Positions 41,802 to 52,500 of a stretch of 64,000 nt of DNA are shown piece after piece. The first letter of the stretch is position 1. Every line of letters begins with the position of its first letter. Under the pieces are notes generated by a model. The model was given only the letters and a program-made list of their open reading frames with translations. It searched no databases and was not told the DNA's origin. This stretch comes from Hyposmocoma kahamanoa (lineage: Eukaryota > Arthropoda > Insecta > Lepidoptera > Cosmopterigidae): the NCBI RefSeq assembly GCF_003589595.1, contig NW_020654810.1:25034428-25098427 (forward strand), written 5' to 3'. The position numbers and the translations under genes are program-made.

Positions 41802-42024
41802 TTTTTTTTTATATTTATAAGTGCGCATTTGACCTCCGTCTCACCCGATGGAAAGTGACAATGAGGTCGACGATGGAGCATACACACCTAAATAATGCCT
41901 ATTCAGTTTCGCCTTGAAAAGGTCCAAGTTATAACGTTCAGGGAACAAGTCTGCAGGCAGGGCATTCCACTCCAAAGCCGTTCGCCATATAAATGTGGAA
42001 GCATAACGCTTCGTGCGAATCTAA
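41802..42024 (-). mobile_element. LINE-D 3' end, copy 3
   Basis: The minus strand encodes ...[23 protein letters not shown] and LNRHYLGVYAPSSTS, then stop. Its 3' end is a poly(A), seen as T-rich 41802-41810. It is separated from SINE-A copy 5 by 21 bases. Confidence 0.75.
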
Positions 42025-42250
42025 CGACTGGGTAAAGATTTAATTATATTAACAGTTGTTACATCTTTTTAAATTACAAACTATGACCAATCATTATCAA
42101 GATTTCATAATGCTTATCATTTTGTTTGTCGCATACAGTTTTAGGGGTTCCGATAGTAATAGAGACTTCGCTTTTGGTTTTTTCTTCCGTGTATATGTTC
42201 GATTTGCTAACAGAAGAAGCAATAATATATATAAGTAATTCATAAAGGTT

Positions 42251-42377
42251 TTAGTAGAAATAGAACTCTTTGTGAAAAAGTTTGTCAACATATCTATTTC
42301 TACCGCTAAGCAGTAATATGAGCATTACTGCGTTCCGGTTTGAGAGCGTTAAGGGCGTTGGTGAAATTACATACATC
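42251..42377 (+). mobile_element. Rep-C copy 6, left part
   Basis: GAACTCTTTGTGAAAAAG through the full central hairpin (GCAGTAATATGAGCATTACT) to GGTGAAATTACA, then lost. Confidence 0.75.
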
Positions 42378-42454
42378 CTTCTCTCTTTCATGGTCACTAC
42401 ATCATCTTTCATACCACAACGCTCTCTTATTGTTCGGCATTCTATCTTGAAGAG

Positions 42455-42742
42455 GTAGCAGTAGAGCTCCTTATGAGAGAGTTCGTCCTGGGCAGTACTG
42501 CCACCTGACCTATTTCTACAGCCAAGCAGTAATGTCATCAATACTGAATTCCAGTTTTGAAGGATTGGAGTGCTGGTGAAATTTTAGTTACATGGGACTT
42601 GTCAACTGATGTCTCAAGGTGACGGGACGGGTGCTGTGGCGGTGTTCCTCAGATCTTTGCGATTGCTTTGAGTGGCACTGCAACTGTTATAGACAGGCGT
42701 GTAGCTTACCATCAGGCGCACGACTTGTTCGTCCTGTTACTA
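42455..42742 (+). mobile_element. Rep-C copy 7, near full length
   Basis: Runs from GTAGCAGTAGAGCTCC to CGACTTGTTCGTCCTG and TTACTAG. Both structural regions are recognisable, though the first hairpin is damaged. No open reading frame. Confidence 0.85.
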
Positions 42743-42822
42743 GAAATTTAAAAAAAAACGTCGTACTCAACATGTTCAAATGTTACATTGAAAAGTGCAT
42801 TTCGGTGATTAATTATAAAACA

Positions 42823-43022
42823 CCTTACCTGTTTCTGCCGCCAGGCAGTAATGTAAACAATACTACGTTCCAGTTTTGAAATTGTAGAAATTGCAGGCAC
42901 TGGTGACGGGCGCAGTGGGAGTGCCCCTCAGCTCTTTGCGATTTAAAGCTCTGAGTGGCACTGCAACTGCTATGGACAGGCGTGTCGCTTACCACCAGGC
43001 GCACAATTTCTTCGTCCAGTAA
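42823..43022 (+). mobile_element. Rep-C copy 8, 5'-truncated
   Basis: Starts at TTACCTGTTTCTGCCGCC and runs to the right end, with a deletion between the two stem-loops. Confidence 0.8.
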
Positions 43023-43173
43023 AACATACAAACCAAGTCTTCTCGCGGAGTTACTGTTCCGAACAACAGCCATCAGCACCGGACGATCCCCGACCGGACC
43101 GGTGTCCCTTTTATATGCTATTAAGTTTCAAGGCCCTCTCTTTATATGCAAACTGCTTTAAGGGATCTCCATT

Positions 43174-43376
43174 AACTGCCTCCGTAACCGAATGGTTACC
43201 ATGCCAGATTGCCACGCAGAGGTCCCAGGTACGATTCCCGGGCCGGGAGAAATATTTGTATGGCTTACATTTCTTTCTCTCGTGAGTTTGGGTGTCATTT
43301 GTGGTTGTCCATGGCACCCGCGACACAGGGTTTTTCTAGTGCGGGGCTTTGTTGATTGTATGCGTTATTATTATTA
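43174..43376 (+). mobile_element. SINE-A copy 6 with (TTA)n end
   Basis: The head reads GCCTCCGTAACCGAATGG, with a B-box GTACGATTCC that has lost the usual GGTTC. Full body. It ends TGCGTTATTATTATTAG rather than in poly(A). Confidence 0.85.
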
Positions 43377-43545
43377 GACGAATATTTTAAAAATAAATAC
43401 AGCAGAGTTGTTTATGTCATGAAAACTGTCGTTTTTAGTTAAAATTTCATCGAAAACACACACTTCTTTGTTAATCAACTCCATGTTTCTTTTATTGTAG
43501 AACTATATTGACGACCTTCGTGTGGCTTGCACACCGATTTTCATG

Positions 43546-44036
43546 TGCATTTGACCTCCATCTCACCTGATGGAAAGTGACGATGAGGTCGACGATGGAG
43601 CATGCACACCTAGACAATGCCTATTCACTCTCGCCTTGAAAAGGCCCAAATTGTGGTGTTCAAGAAATAAGTTTGCAGGCAAGGAATTTCACTCCATAGC
43701 CGTTGGCCATATAAATGTGAAAGCGTAACGCTTCGTGCGAATCTTTGGAATATCCACAACATAGGGGTGGAGCCCAAGCCTACGCCTAGTCCCCCGGTGA
43801 TGGCAAGGGGAAGGCGGAATTAAATCGTGTAATTCCATCTCACACTCTCCGTGATATATCCTGTAAAATACCGATAAGCAGGCAACTCTACGGCGGTGTT
43901 CAAGGATCTGCAGCTTCGCCTCTACTGATTCCGAGTCACCTATAAGCCTCTTGGCACGCTTTTCCATCTTTGACACTTTTCCCTCCAAAAGGTCCAGAGC
44001 GAATCTTTCCGAAGTTCCGTAATTATTGACATGCAA
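43546..44036 (-). pseudogene. LINE-D RT C-terminus and 3' end, copy 4
   Basis: The minus-strand frame reads ERFALDLLEGKVSKMEKRAK, RLIGDSESVEAKLQ, EHRRRVACLSVFYRIYHGEC, HDLIPPSP and RRRLGLHPY. A stop replaces the W after TAME (TGG to TGA, 43689). The same frame then continues NSLPANLFLEHHNLGLFK, VNRHCLGVHAPSSTS and its natural stop. This is the C-terminal connection region of a common lepidopteran jockey-like RT (...RAKRLIGD..., ...HRRRVA-LSVFYRIYHGEC...). Only one lesion lies in about 150 codons. Confidence 0.85.
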
Positions 44037-45604
44037 CCATAGACAAAAAATGCAATACTTCCTGGATTCTTTTATTTTTTTAATTTAAGTAAAGCGACGT
44101 GCTCTCCAGCTCCGATATTTATCGAGCCAACGGATTATGTAACCAACATTATTCAAGTTGATAAATTTTGGTACCTGTCTAATGAATTCTAATGAAATTA
44201 AATAAATGATAAATAATTATAATAAATTGTTTATTTTTATTTATTTATTTTATTTTATTATTTATTGTACAGGAATACACAAATCATATTTGGTAAAACG
44301 GAAAACACCAACCTAAGGTAATGCTTATTTCTATAAGAAATTTCTTCCTGCAGACCAAAATACATAAATATTCTTATTGTTTATTATAATTAATCGTCGG
44401 ATTCTTCTCCATATGAACGAGAATCAAAACTTGCATCCTTATTAACATTAAGTAAGTCTTGAATTCACAAATTTTCAAACGCAACATCACGATCCCAATT
44501 AGACAATATCTTCTTTTTGGAACCCGCTCACATTCACAATTAAATCTTCTTCGTAACTAAAATCGATGATTATGAAAAATCGAATATGAAACGTATTAGA
44601 ACATCACTAAGGGTTTACAATTCGAGCTGTCAAAAGTTAATAAATGGTTGTAAGGAGTCTAATATAGCTATTACACATGCGCTTGATGAATTTAATGTAA
44701 TATTTTAGTAAACCGAAACGAGATAAACGTTGTATATTTACAATTGAAAAATCAATCTATCTATTTCACCCTGTAATAACCCTGAACGCGCATCTCTTTT
44801 TTCATCTAATTACACTGTCTTTTAACTGTAGGGTTAATTATTTACTCTAATTTTGAATAGTAACTTTCAGGCGTTGGTACATACGTGTAAAATTATAATT
44901 CTCGTTGCAGTAATTGCGATACATAACCGGGCCGCGCGGCGGAGCGTAGAGCGGGTGACCGCGACGTGTGTCAAAAAAAAGAACGCGCCGTTGCGGCAAA
45001 AAGATGCGCCGACAGCGGCGCATACTAATCACACACCCTGCAACACACTTTTAGAACGAAACGAATTTTCAGACGAAAAACGAGATGGGTTCTTTTTTAT
45101 ACGGGAAATGAGTTGATTTTTTATTATTGTAATTACGGGTACAACCCTTACATGATGGAAAAAAATAAATGACGTACAACCACATTATGTTCAGCCACAG
45201 CAGTAACGGTAATATGTTCCGGTCTTTTTATTTTATGTTATTTTATTAAGTGTTGAAAAAGATTGGTGAGTTGCACAGAACAAGAAATTTCTGGAAAACG
45301 GACAAAATTAATTTGACAAAATAGTTTACGTTGAGGCATCAGGAAATTGATATATTTATTTATTACATATTTAAAGCTATTTTCACACGATCGTCCAATA
45401 CAGTAAGAAAACATTTCTATTGTATAAATAATACCGATAAATTAGCTAATAGATACTTTTGTTTAATAACAACGAATAATAATTATGCACATATATAGCT
45501 ACGTTTGTATGTGTGGGCTTGGAAAAACGAAACTAGCTTTATTATTTAAGTTTTTTTTTAAATTTATTGATTTGTTTTATATTTGGGAAAAAACTCCATC
45601 GAAT
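44037..45604. other. No gene recognised; one G+C-rich island
   Basis: T-rich low complexity at 44221-44270. At 44925-45050 the sequence turns G+C- and CpG-rich (CCGGGCCGCGCGGCGG), with a perfect hairpin ATGCGCCG/CGGCGCAT at 45004-45023. It may be a promoter or first-exon region, or a dispersed repeat; no splice or start evidence decides. Confidence 0.35.
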
Positions 45605-45655
45605 ACAAAGAAAAAGTCCTTCGACCCGACAGGACTCGAACTGCGGCCACGGTAT
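45605..45655 (-). mobile_element. SINE-B-like fragment 7
   Basis: Minus strand: CCGTGGCCGCAGTTCGAGTC then CTGTCGGGTCGAAGGAC, matching the B-box end of 16526-16632. Confidence 0.55.
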
Positions 45656-45837
45656 TTAAATGTTAAAAATTGCAATGGAAATTAGGTAGTGAGTGAATGT
45701 TATGCACTTTTCCATTTTAATACTCTAAATAACTTAAGCAGTGTTGTTTAGTAAGCGAAAATATCTATCACTACTTTTCGAGAAAAAATGACTATTCTTC
45801 TTAACATATATTATAATATCAAGTTCTTAGGTTTTCA

Positions 45838-46220
45838 CGATTGTTACACATAGGAAATGAAACTATTTTTCCGGGTTTAAATCGTGTATATTTGTTTTGT
45901 TCAAACAAAAGAAACCAGGAGCCTACCATGACCTTTCCAAAAACATTTTATTTTAATGTAAGCATAAGTTAAGCATAATAAGTTGATAGGTTTCGACGAA
46001 AATGAGTACTATTACAATAAAAAAAAAAAAACATTCACAAAAAAAAATTTTTTTTTACTATTACAATAAGCTTACTTTAAGCACGTCATGGTACGAAAAG
46101 TTACATATTGTTTTAAAAGGTTGTGGTAGGCCCTCAGTAAAGGGCCCGAAACGTTGGTTTGTTTGAAAAAACAAATATACGCGATTTAAATCCGGAAAAA
46201 TAGTTACATTTCTTATAAAT
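45838..46220. mobile_element. FB-P copy 3, foldback with arms of about 60 bp
   Basis: The left arm (about 45848-45910: AGGAAATGAAACTATTTTTC, then TTTAAATCGTGTATATTTG) and right arm (about 46157-46220) are inverted copies. The interior is A/T-rich and ends with AGGCCCTCAGTAAAGGGCCC followed by GAAACGTTGG. That CGAAACGTTGG ending is like the repeat region of Penelope-like elements, some of which carry hammerhead ribozymes (known for the family; not shown here). No RT or GIY-YIG coding is present. Confidence 0.55.
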
Positions 46221-46727
46221 TATAGTATTTTCATAAATGTCCTGTGACATCAGTGTAAGAATGTCATAAAGACACTCAGGGGTCCAGTTTGTAATTTGTT
46301 CTAAAAGCTTCTCGTTTCTCTCTCTTGGAAAGTTGTGATTTTGTAAATGTTGCTGTCTTACACAACGCGTGCGATATGCTGTTGACTGTATTTATTGCTT
46401 AAGCCGATAAAACATTGCGAGTTTAAACGTGGTGATCTTCAAATAGCATATACACATAATCAGAATTCTTGCCAAAATCTCCTGGATATTGGAGGATATA
46501 AAAGCTAATGGTGGTCGAACATCTTATTTTACAGTACCATATTCCGGAACCATTAAGTGCCTATAATCAAAGGTACATCAGGGCAGGTACCGAATACATC
46601 CCTAAGAGCTTTCGCCCGTTACCACGCCTCCTCGAGCCTTTGTAATTGTTATGATAGTATATAGGTAATATACATACTCTACAATAGTGTTACAGGATCC
46701 GACCCCGGTAGAGGAATGTACATTCGC
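46221..46727. other. No gene recognised
   Basis: Nothing identified. Confidence 0.4.
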
Positions 46728-46830
46728 ACATGAAATCAGGAGGAAGTTTCAATTCAACCGTATATTTTTGTATGTAAGCTACGCTATAACTGGTGAACCG
46801 ATTTTGATGATTATTTTATTGTTGATAAAC
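46728..46830 (+). mobile_element. MITE-K copy 3, partial
   Basis: GGAAGTTTCAATTCAACCG followed by GGTGAACCGATTTTGATGAT. Lacks both terminal repeats. Confidence 0.5.
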
Positions 46831-47110
46831 CTACCCTTTAATTCACCGCCGCGCCGTTACTAGATTAGTTAGGGTAGTAACTCCGCGTGGTTCATGAAAT
46901 TCTAGTATAATTAAGACGTGCATTTATTGCTTATTGTAAACCGATCAATAAACGATGTGTTGGTTTCCTTCGTTAGTGGTAGAACCATGGATAATTCCTG
47001 GATAGGTAAACAATTGTGTCTTGCACTTGCTTGGCACTTGTCCCGACCGCACCCCGGGAATATGCTACATTACAAACGCATAAATGCAAGGCAGTCTGAG
47101 ACATAAGTTA

Positions 47111-47461
47111 AAAAGTCCCAAGTACCTGTAATTTCACCAGCACTTTCTAAACCAGAAACGCAGTAATGCTCACATTACTGATTGGCGGAAACATTTCTTT
47201 TTTATAAAAAATAAGCGCGCATTTAACCTCCATCTCACCTGATGGAAAGTGATGATTAGGTCGACTATGTAAATGCATGCACACCTAAATAATGCCTATT
47301 CACTCTCGCCTTGAAAAGGTCCAAGTTATAGCGATCGGGGAACAAGTCCGCGGGTAGGGAATTCCACTCTCTAGCCGCTTGCCATATAAATATGGAATAG
47401 GTTAGGTTAAGGCGCATCCCTGAACTAACTCTTTCACAAGGAGCTATAGTGCTACTAGAAC
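47111..47461 (-). mobile_element. Rep-C copy 9, split by LINE-D copy 5
   Basis: 47111-47191 matches the Rep-C middle on the minus strand, including the central hairpin (CAGTAATGTGAGCATTACTG). 47427-47461 matches the Rep-C left end (GTAGCACTATAGCTCCTTG). The sequence between is the LINE-D end, so LINE-D inserted later. Confidence 0.65.
47205..47402 (-). mobile_element. LINE-D 3' end, copy 5
   Basis: Minus strand encodes the [16 protein letters not shown] ending, followed by AAATGCGCGCTTATTTTTTA. Flanked on both sides by Rep-C sequence. Confidence 0.7.
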
Positions 47462-47944
47462 CTCCTCATCCAGCTCCCACGGTGTTAACCGCCATCTTGG
47501 ACGTCAACAACAACAACAATTAAACAAACATTTACGCATCGTGTTTGAGAAACTTCCTTACGTTCACAATTTACAATTCACTTATATGAGAACTTATGTC
47601 CTAACTAAGCATTAGTACATTTTATGTTAGTGCATACGCGGGCGTGTTGCTAGTCCACTCTTCTATTTTTCGGGAATTTCGGGACTTTGGAACACTCTCC
47701 CACCCAATATTCAAGAAGCGCCGAATCATTTAGCCTTTAAGCATTTAGTCCGCAATGTCATGTTGAAGTCTTCCTTTGCATACAATTAATATAATCACGC
47801 CTGTCTCCCACAGGGGTAGGCAAAGGTCATGGACCTCCATCTGAAACGTAACCTCCTTCGTCTTATCCATTCTCATTAGTCTTATCAATGGGACTGTATA
47901 TGGGTTAAATATCGACGTAAATTAGAAATTAAATTCTCCTCCAT

Positions 47945-48130
47945 TAGAATTTTGATTCAAAGTGTATCCCATAGCATTTAAGATCATTTCAAAAGTGCAA
48001 TCCCTAGAGTTTCTTGTTCGTTCTTCTCGGGGAAGTCAGCATAATGAACGAGCAGTTGCTTGAAAACATAACCCTCCCTTCTGACGCAGCTGGGTAAAAA
48101 TGAGTTTTCAAGTGTAAAATTCTTTTTCAC
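47945..48130 (+). mobile_element. LINE-E 3' UTR, copy 5
   Basis: GATTCAAAGTGTATCCCATA, CCTAGAGTTTCTTGTTCG and TTTTCAAGTGTAAAAT, matching the UTR at 17100 and 29890. No RT residues remain. Confidence 0.65.
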
Positions 48131-48642
48131 CTCACTAGCTCGGAAATACTTTGCTTTTTGCACGCTAGTGTGCGAAAGGTTTTTGAAATTCGGACCTGGC
48201 GATGGACTGTGGTGCACCTAACTTTTTTTTTCGTGGAAAAAAAAAAGGTTCAACCACGTTCAACTACGCGATTTGTCGTGACTTATTTATGTAATATAAA
48301 TCCGTTGGTAAATTTTTATCTTATTATTGTTGACATTAAATTGACAATGATAACTAATTGTTTTTATTAAATTATTTGTCGAAGAACTAAAACAATTTCA
48401 ATAATCACTTAATCACACAGAATTAAAGTACAAGTAAGAATGAAGATTGATGAGGTGCAATTTCAGAACGCACCCAAAGATAAACTTTTTCTTTTTACTG
48501 ATGTTTTACAGTTCAACTATTTTTATTTCATCTACCATTTTGCTCGCTATAATGAGGTGTAAAATTGGGTGTTTCGCTCGGCATCGAAGTTGATTTGCGT
48601 TTCGTGCTTTGAAACTCTCGCTACGCTCAGGATTCTATTTTT
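48131..48642. other. No gene recognised
   Basis: Nothing identified. Confidence 0.4.
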
Positions 48643-49080
48643 AACCGACTTCAAAAAAGGAGGAGGTTCTCAATTCGACTGTACCTATGTCTTTTGTTTT
48701 TCTTTGTATGTATGTTACGTGTATAACTCCGGTATTTGTGAACCGATTTTCATGATTCTTTTTTGTTGGAAAGGGGGTAATTCCATAGTGGTCCCATTTT
48801 ATTTTGACGAAAATCAACTACCTCAAAGGGTTCACGCATGAAGATTTATTTTTATAAATAGCGCCTGACTTTAATTTAGGAGCAATTACTTTTAGCAATT
48901 ATTTAGTTGATTTTGCTATTTCCCCAATTCAAGGCGTTTTTCTCTCGATCTTTGAGTAGTGTCGTAGTGAGAACCTATTTTTATTATCTCCAGTATCAAG
49001 TCCTGTATAGTGGCTAACTAGGGGATATTTCAATGAAACTTAGCAAATAGACGTAATTCCACGTACTTTTGAGGTCGGTT
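48643..49080. mobile_element. MITE-K copy 4, complete
   Basis: 438 bp with inverted ends AACCGACTTCAAAAAA and, inverted, AACCGACCTCAAAAGT (13 of 16). Flanked on both sides by TTTTT, a possible 5-bp target duplication or simply low complexity. Non-coding. Carries the AATTCGACTG and GTGAACCGATTTTCATGAT motifs shared with 16672 and 46728. Confidence 0.7.
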
Positions 49081-49289
49081 TTTTTAGTACTCTCTACTGA
49101 GATTATTGAACTTATCTTCCTTCGCTTGCGCTTCGCTTCGATTGAAACCTTTCAATACAAGCACTTGCGTTAAACAACAACTTTGCAGCCTTGCATAACA
49201 AATATCTATTACCTATTTAATAAATAATAAATGATGACTTTGACTTAGTCAGTTTCTGTCAGTTGGGTCAGTCACGTTTTATATTCACA

Positions 49290-49567
49290 CAAGAAAGAGT
49301 TCGTCCAGTGAGGTACTGTCACCTTACCTATTTCTGCCGCCTAGCAGTAATGTAAGCATTACCGCGTTCTGGTTTCGAAGGGTATGGGGTAATTACAGGC
49401 ACACGGGACTTATCAACTTAGGTATCAGGATGTCGGGTGCAGTGGCAGTGCCCCTCAGATCTTTGTGGTTTAAAGTTCTGAGTGGCACTGGAACTGTTAT
49501 GGACAGGCGTGTCGCTTATCACCAGGCGCACGACTTGTTCGCCCCGTCACTTAGTATTACAAAAAAA
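49290..49567 (+). mobile_element. Rep-C copy 10, near full length
   Basis: From AAGAAAGAGTTCGTCC to CCCGTCACTTAGTATTAC and an A-run. Central hairpin and second stem-loop are both present. Confidence 0.85.
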
Positions 49568-49629
49568 TAGACCAGGGGCGAATCCGAACAGCGAACATAA
49601 CGGCGCTCTACGGGCTGTGGAGCCGCCTT

Positions 49630-49792
49630 TAATGAAGAGTTCGTCCTGGGAAATACTGCACTATCAGTAATATTAGTATTATTAGGTTTCGGTTTTGAAG
49701 GGTAAGGGTACTGGTGAAAGACACTAGAAGCTTACCACCTTATTATCCCAAGATGACAGGCGCAAGTGGCTTCACCCCTCAGATCTTCGCGT
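49630..49792 (+). mobile_element. Rep-C copy 11, partial
   Basis: ATGAAGAGTTCGTCCTGG through a degenerate hairpin to CCCCTCAGATCTTCGCG. Follows copy 10 by 62 bases. Confidence 0.6.
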
Positions 49793-50563
49793 GGACTCGA
49801 CGCACTCAATCAACTTATACAGAAGTAGCCACTACTCTTTATTTTGGTTCTATATTTCTAAAGGTCAGATAATATACATATTATAAAGAAAGTTTATAAA
49901 TTTATAACCGGAAAAAGACTAAGCCTCGTTCAAGAAAACCACTTTATATTGTTTACATTTTTGTTAAATTGCTTGGTATATTGTTGCTTGTAAATATTAT
50001 TATTTAAAATACCTATAGTTTTACAGCTCTACATATAGTACACATAGAAACCATAACAAAAAAAATATAGATGATAAGCCTAATAATTACTAAATTTGGA
50101 AATTTGTATTCGTGTTTATTCGGAAATCCGAAGATTGGCGAAAGAGTTAACAAAATTACAACCATTTTCTGAATTCTCTCGGCAATCTTCGGATTGTGGA
50201 TTCGGATTGTAGTCGACGTTAGGTTACGGTTGGCAGATATTAAATAATTCTGAGCCGCGTGCCCGTAATGCAGCTATAAACAAATTAGCAGCGCGTTAAC
50301 GTGAATGCTATTGCGACCTGCAGTTTTATTAGACGTTTACTGCGTAGATTATGTGCTGTTATCACAGTTAGTGTACATTTCTATGATATTTGGATAGTAT
50401 CTTTTGATTTGCTCGCAGTCCTCCTCTATGGTTTAGAGATCAAGTATTTAAATATGGAATGTAATTTGGCTTCCGGTTCAAAAAATTACAGAATTTAAAA
50501 AAATGCGCGTTGCCTCACTTCTGTTCTACGTAGTGCGCGCTCAGATAAAAGTCGTTATTTTGA
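49793..50563. other. No gene recognised
   Basis: An inverted pair around AATCCGAAGATTG (about 50126) and GCAATCTTCGGATTG (about 50181) forms a hairpin. No coding beyond chance frames. Confidence 0.4.
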
Positions 50564-50797
50564 TGTTCATCATCATATCAGCCGGAAGACGTCCACTGCT
50601 GAACTCAAAGATTTCCGCACTAGCCGATCGGACGCGACGTGCCTCCATCGATTACCCGCCGCCCTTACCAGATCATCCGTCCATCTAGTAGGGAGCCATC
50701 CCACTGAACGCCTTCCGGTTCGTGGTGTCCATTCGAGAACCTTTCTGCCCCAACGGCCGTTAGTTCTACGAGCTATGCATTCTACCCGTTGCCACTT
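50564..50797 (-). pseudogene. LINE-R RT C-terminus and (TGA)n tail
   Basis: One uninterrupted minus-strand frame reads KWQRVECIARRTNGRWGRK, VLEWTPRTGRRSVGWLPTRW, TDDLVRAAGNRW and further. It ends at a stop near the TGATGATGAA tail. The signature WxGH-ARR-DGRWG-KVLEWRPRTGRRSVGRP--RW-DDL is an RTE-like RT terminus. No stops break this fragment. The cysteine in VECIARR replaces the usual GHIARR, and the protein ends early compared with the EAYVQQW type at 13986. Confidence 0.85.
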
Positions 50798-51849
50798 CTA
50801 CGTTATTTTGATGTTCACATTACTGGAAATATTTGTATTTCCTGCATGTACAACCAAAATTACTTTAATCTAAATTATGAAATGATAACTAAGCTGATTG
50901 TTTTAAACTGACTGAGTGATAATATTTTTTTAATATTTTATTTCAAAAGAACAGAAATATAGTGTAATCATTACATGGTAATTTTGTAACATATTAAAAC
51001 CAAACTGCTTTCCAGAAACAGTATTAGGGTCGACTGAAAATCGGCTGTGATATTAGCTGAGTGGATCCACAGCCACACACATGACAATGTTGAAAATTTG
51101 CGAATTAACTATTTAAAATTGTATATGTTTAGCTTCGTTGTTTTTTTTTGTATAACTTTGTCTGTTTTCTTTTTTTTCTGGCTATTTGTGTGTTTAATGG
51201 TTTCCATTCTATTTTATTCTATAAAAAGTCTTACTAATAATTTAATAAAACACCGTTTAATAAGTACAATCTCCATATTTAGAACAACAAGAAAAAACAT
51301 GAAAAGATATGAAATAATAATAACAATAATATAACGAAATATATTAGAAATTAATAACATTGAAATAAGCTTTACAAGCGAGCTTTTTGTTGAAGAAGAA
51401 AGAGGATCAATCAGCAAAAGAGATGAACGTTTAGAATTTTTGCCTGCTGCTTTTGCAAATTTAAAAAGATCATTTAAATACATGCTAAAGTTAATTTTGT
51501 TAAATTAAAATTTTGAGAATTTACTATTTATTATTATTTTTTTCTTTTGTTCTCGATAAAAATCATTGTAAACTTTAGATTACTAAATTAGCACTTGCAT
51601 CGAAGAAAACATCGTAATGAAATATGGCACTTGTTTTATTGTTGTTCCTGCGCAATTTCGCATTGCCTAATGTCTTGTAATTTACAGATGGGTTTACGGC
51701 ATGCCAGGTAACGGATGCTTTACAATACGGATTCATTCTTCGTCTTCACAATACGTTTGACAAAGTTATTGGTAATCTGGTAATTTAGTAAAATAAAGAA
51801 GATAGAAGACATTTGAATCCATTACGTTGTGGGAATTGGACATAACGAC
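50798..51849. other. No gene recognised; two adjacent T-rich open frames
   Basis: 51047-51334 holds a 95-codon frame with a strongly hydrophobic centre made of TTT/TTC runs. About 51351-51507 holds a further open frame (ILEINNIEISFTSELF, VEEERGSISKRDERLEF). The first looks compositional. The second has a less biased composition. Neither has a known domain. Confidence 0.3.
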
Positions 51850-51985
51850 GGTACCACAAAAACCCGGACGCAGGCAATCTAGAAAAGTTAGTTTCTACAT
51901 TGGCCCAGCCGGATATCGTACCCGGGACCTCAGATATACTGGCATCATGAAAACCGGTGTACAAGCCACTCGTCGACGGAGGTCC
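51850..51985 (-). mobile_element. tRNA-like SINE, unassigned
   Basis: On the minus strand, GAGGTCCCGGGTACGATATC contains a B-box-like element after CACCGGTTTTCATGATGCC. Ends against LINE-D copy 6. Confidence 0.4.
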
Positions 51986-51987
51986 AG

Positions 51988-52202
51988 TTTTTTTTTGTAT
52001 AAAAAATATATAAGTGTGCATTTGAACCTCCATCTCACCTGGTGCAAAGTGAAGATGAGGTCCACAATAGAGCATGCACGCCTAAATAATGTATATTCAT
52101 TCACGCCTTGAAAATGCCCAAGTTATAACGTTCAGAGAATAAGTCTGCAGGCAGTGAATTTCACTCCATAGCCGTTCGCTACATAAATGTGGAAACGTAG
52201 GC
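51988..52202 (-). mobile_element. LINE-D 3' end, copy 6
   Basis: Minus strand has the ...CATTTATGTAGCGAACGG start, NLGIFK-like residues and GCATGCTCTATTGTGGACC. More diverged than copies 3 and 4. A T-run at 51990 is its poly(A). Confidence 0.65.
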
Positions 52203-52500
52203 ATGGAAATTTTATTGTCATTTGATTGTTAAAATATATAATCCAATGTTTTGGTTTTAAACTGAAGTATAGCAATTTATTAATCAAACTTTCAATTAAT
52301 TTTCAGGTAAAACTTGTAGAGTTTTGGAATTTAGTTGCACTAAATATAACATAGCATTGTGTACGTTAGTGTTTCTGAAATAACAGTGCACATAAATTGT
52401 TTACCGACCTGTTATAGTTATCGAAAGTTCTAAATATTTAACTATGAAGACTTTTTTGACAGTGAAAACAGATGCCTGAAACAGATGCCAGATGATCTAA

